Source: DATJQF01 sp035505995
GTDB taxonomy: Bacteria > Bacteroidota > Bacteroidia > Bacteroidales > FEN-979
Direction of reading: 5' to 3'
NCBI GenBank assembly: GCA_035505995.1
Contig: DATJQF010000150.1
Span: 1 to 6,935, forward strand
Length of the DNA stretch: 6,935 bases
Made by a program: the position numbers and the translations under genes. Within the stretch, counting starts at the first letter, position 1; each line of letters begins with the position of its first letter. Under the pieces are notes generated by a model. It saw only the letters and a list, made by a program, of their open reading frames with translations. It made no database searches and was not told the DNA's origin. Positions 5,813 through 6,935 of the stretch are shown piece by piece.

Positions 5813-6865
5813 ATGAATCATCCTGTTTTCCAGAATATCCGTTCAGCCATCGTTTACTTCGGAATATGGGTCCTGATCACCGGGATCCATTTTTCCGTTC
5901 TGTACTTCCAGTACGGGATCCCGTTCGTGGCGTCCCTGGCCGACAGCCTGACCTTCAACCTGATCTTCTGCATCCTGGGCATCCCGGTCTATTACGTGGT
6001 ACGGTATAATATGCCTTCGCGGAAATCACAGTCCGGCATGCTGCTGAACCAGGTGACGGCCATGGCGCTGATCCTGGTGATCTGGATGAGCTCGGGCTAT
6101 TCGATCCTGACCGCGATCTTCAGCACGAATGTGCGGTATGTGGTTTTTCTTTCGGGGAGCATCCCGTACCGGATCATCAGCGGACTGTTCTTCTACATCC
6201 TGGTGGTGTTCGGGTATTACCTGCTGTTATATAACCGCAACCTGCAGGAAAAGATCCTGGCGGAGACCCGGCTCAACGAGCTGCTGAAGGAGGCGGAGCT
6301 CACCAACCTGCGCTCACAGATCAATCCGCACTTCCTGTTCAACAGCCTTAATTCCATCAGCGCCCTGACGATCTCAAACCCGGAAAACGCCCGGGAGATG
6401 ATCATCCGCCTGTCCGATTTCCTGCGGTATTCGGTCTCTTCTTCTTCGACGGCATTCACCGAGCTCGGGAACGAGCTTTCCAATATCCGGAGGTACCTGG
6501 ACATAGAAAAAACGCGATTCGGCGAGAAACTCGTGTACGAAATGAAGGTGGACCCCGCGCACATGAATTACCCGGTGCCGGTGATGATCCTGCAGCCGCT
6601 GTTCGAGAATGCCATCAAGCACGGCGTCTATGAAAGCGTGAACCAGGTGAAGATCGTCATGGATTCCCTGCCCTGCGACGATTGCCTGGAGGTAAGGATC
6701 GTCAACGATTTTGACCCGGAAGCGCCTCCCCGGAAAGGCGCGGGGATCGGGCTGAAGAATATCCGGGAAAGACTGCGGCTGCTGTATGGCGCCGACGACC
6801 TGCTGAAGACGATCATTCACAGGAACCAGTATGAAGTGCAGATCTACTTTCCGAGAAAAAAATAA
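5813..6865 (+). CDS. LytS/YehU-family sensor histidine kinase
   Basis: A 350-residue inner-membrane kinase. Hydrophobic segments at about 11-32, 44-63, 77-98 and 107-140 form a compact membrane sensor, with no large periplasmic domain. A short coiled-coil-like linker (about 141-165, RNLQEKILAETRLNELLKEAE) leads into the His_kinase (PF06580) motif LRSQINPHFLFNSLNSI (166-182), with His173 as the likely phosphoacceptor. The ATPase domain has its N box at LFENAIKHG (263-271, Asn266) and its glycine box at GAGIGLKNIRERL (309-321). The partner is the LytTR-type regulator that begins 11 bases downstream. The upstream LiaF-like protein probably modulates it. The stop codon is directly preceded by a seven-A run in the phase A_AAA_AAA, described separately. 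Confidence 0.95.
   Translation: MNHPVFQNIRSAIVYFGIWVLITGIHFSVLYFQYGIPFVASLADSLTFNLIFCILGIPVYYVVRYNMPSRKSQSGMLLNQVTAMALILVIWMSSGYSILTAIFSTNVRYVVFLSGSIPYRIISGLFFYILVVFGYYLLLYNRNLQEKILAETRLNELLKEAELTNLRSQINPHFLFNSLNSISALTISNPENAREMIIRLSDFLRYSVSSSSTAFTELGNELSNIRRYLDIEKTRFGEKLVYEMKVDPAHMNYPVPVMILQPLFENAIKHGVYESVNQVKIVMDSLPCDDCLEVRIVNDFDPEAPPRKGAGIGLKNIRERLRLLYGADDLLKTIIHRNQYEVQIYFPRKK
6856..6862 (+). other. A_AAA_AAA heptamer immediately before the kinase stop codon
   Basis: In the kinase frame the end reads AGA AAA AAA TAA, so the seven A residues have the X_XXY_YYZ phase of a -1 slippery site. One base back, the frame continues ATA AAA AAT ACG CTC ATG with no stop and enters the response-regulator frame at its start codon (6877). 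Insertion of one A by polymerase slippage would have the same effect. It may equally be an AT-rich leader common before Bacteroidota genes. Confidence 0.35.
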
Positions 6866-6876
6866 AAAATACGCTC

Positions 6877-6935
6877 ATGGGATACAAAGTATTGATTATC
6901 GACGATGAACAACCGGCCCGGGAGATCATCAGAAC
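6877..6935 (+). CDS. Response regulator, probably LytTR family, partial at the right edge
   Basis: Nineteen codons are visible: MGYKVLIIDDEQPAREIIR. This is the first beta strand of a CheY-like receiver with the acidic pair Asp9-Asp10, followed by the EQPAR turn very common in LytTR/AlgR-type regulators. The phosphoacceptor Asp and the DNA-binding domain lie outside the window, so the LytTR assignment rests on the EQPAR turn and on pairing with a LytS-type kinase. It starts 11 bases after the kinase stop in an A-rich spacer. Confidence 0.88.
   Translation, partial: MGYKVLIIDDEQPAREIIR

Noticed and set aside
1..6935. Many GATC/GGATC/ATCCCGG words throughout, suggesting a dispersed motif
   Set aside because: They mostly fall in codons as Gly/Arg/Leu followed by ATC (Ile), or the reverse complement, on both strands; strong preference for ATC explains them without a special element.

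Overview
The window looks like chromosomal DNA from a member of the Bacteroidota, probably an uncultured, fairly GC-rich lineage. The support is as follows. Two small membrane proteins belong to families I know mainly from this phylum (DUF2752 and the DUF4190-like 'CCC motif' type). There is a DUF2279 protein and a stand-alone prolyl-tRNA trans-editing protein. Promoter candidates fit the Bacteroidota pattern (TTTG near -33, TAnnTTTG near -7), most genes lack a clear Shine-Dalgarno sequence, and there is a LytS/LytTR-type sensor pair. No phage, insertion sequence, CRISPR array or RNA gene is visible.

Left and centre (1-4383, minus strand): seven tightly packed genes, probably one operon, read from right to left. 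The order is dapF, a GNAT acetyltransferase, mltG, a DUF2279 protein, a DUF2752 protein, a CCC-motif/DUF4190-like protein, and nnrE, which runs off the left edge. Spacings are 21, 9, -11 (overlap), 1, 11 and 30 bases. The theme of the first half is the cell wall: DapF makes meso-diaminopimelate, and MltG cuts nascent glycan strands at the membrane. Three membrane or exported proteins of unknown function follow, then a metabolite-repair enzyme.

Divergent control region (4384-4445): 62 bases separate dapF from the plus-strand gene. It holds a perfect TAnnTTTG box so close to dapF that the mRNA would be leaderless or nearly so, and an AT-rich inverted repeat in front of the plus-strand gene.

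Right (4446-6935, plus strand): a ProXp/YbaK-type deacylase that clears mischarged tRNA(Pro). After a 123-base gap with a good Bacteroidota-type promoter comes a second operon: a LiaF-like four-helix membrane protein, a LytS-family histidine kinase, and the first 19 codons of a response regulator that is cut by the window edge. This resembles an envelope-stress system in which the LiaF-like protein modulates the kinase.

The most unusual points are: an A_AAA_AAA heptamer directly before the kinase stop codon, where a -1 slip would join kinase and regulator in frame; a 7-base tandem repeat that forms the N-terminus of the acetyltransferase; and the leaderless configuration of dapF. I found no convincing wholly new system.
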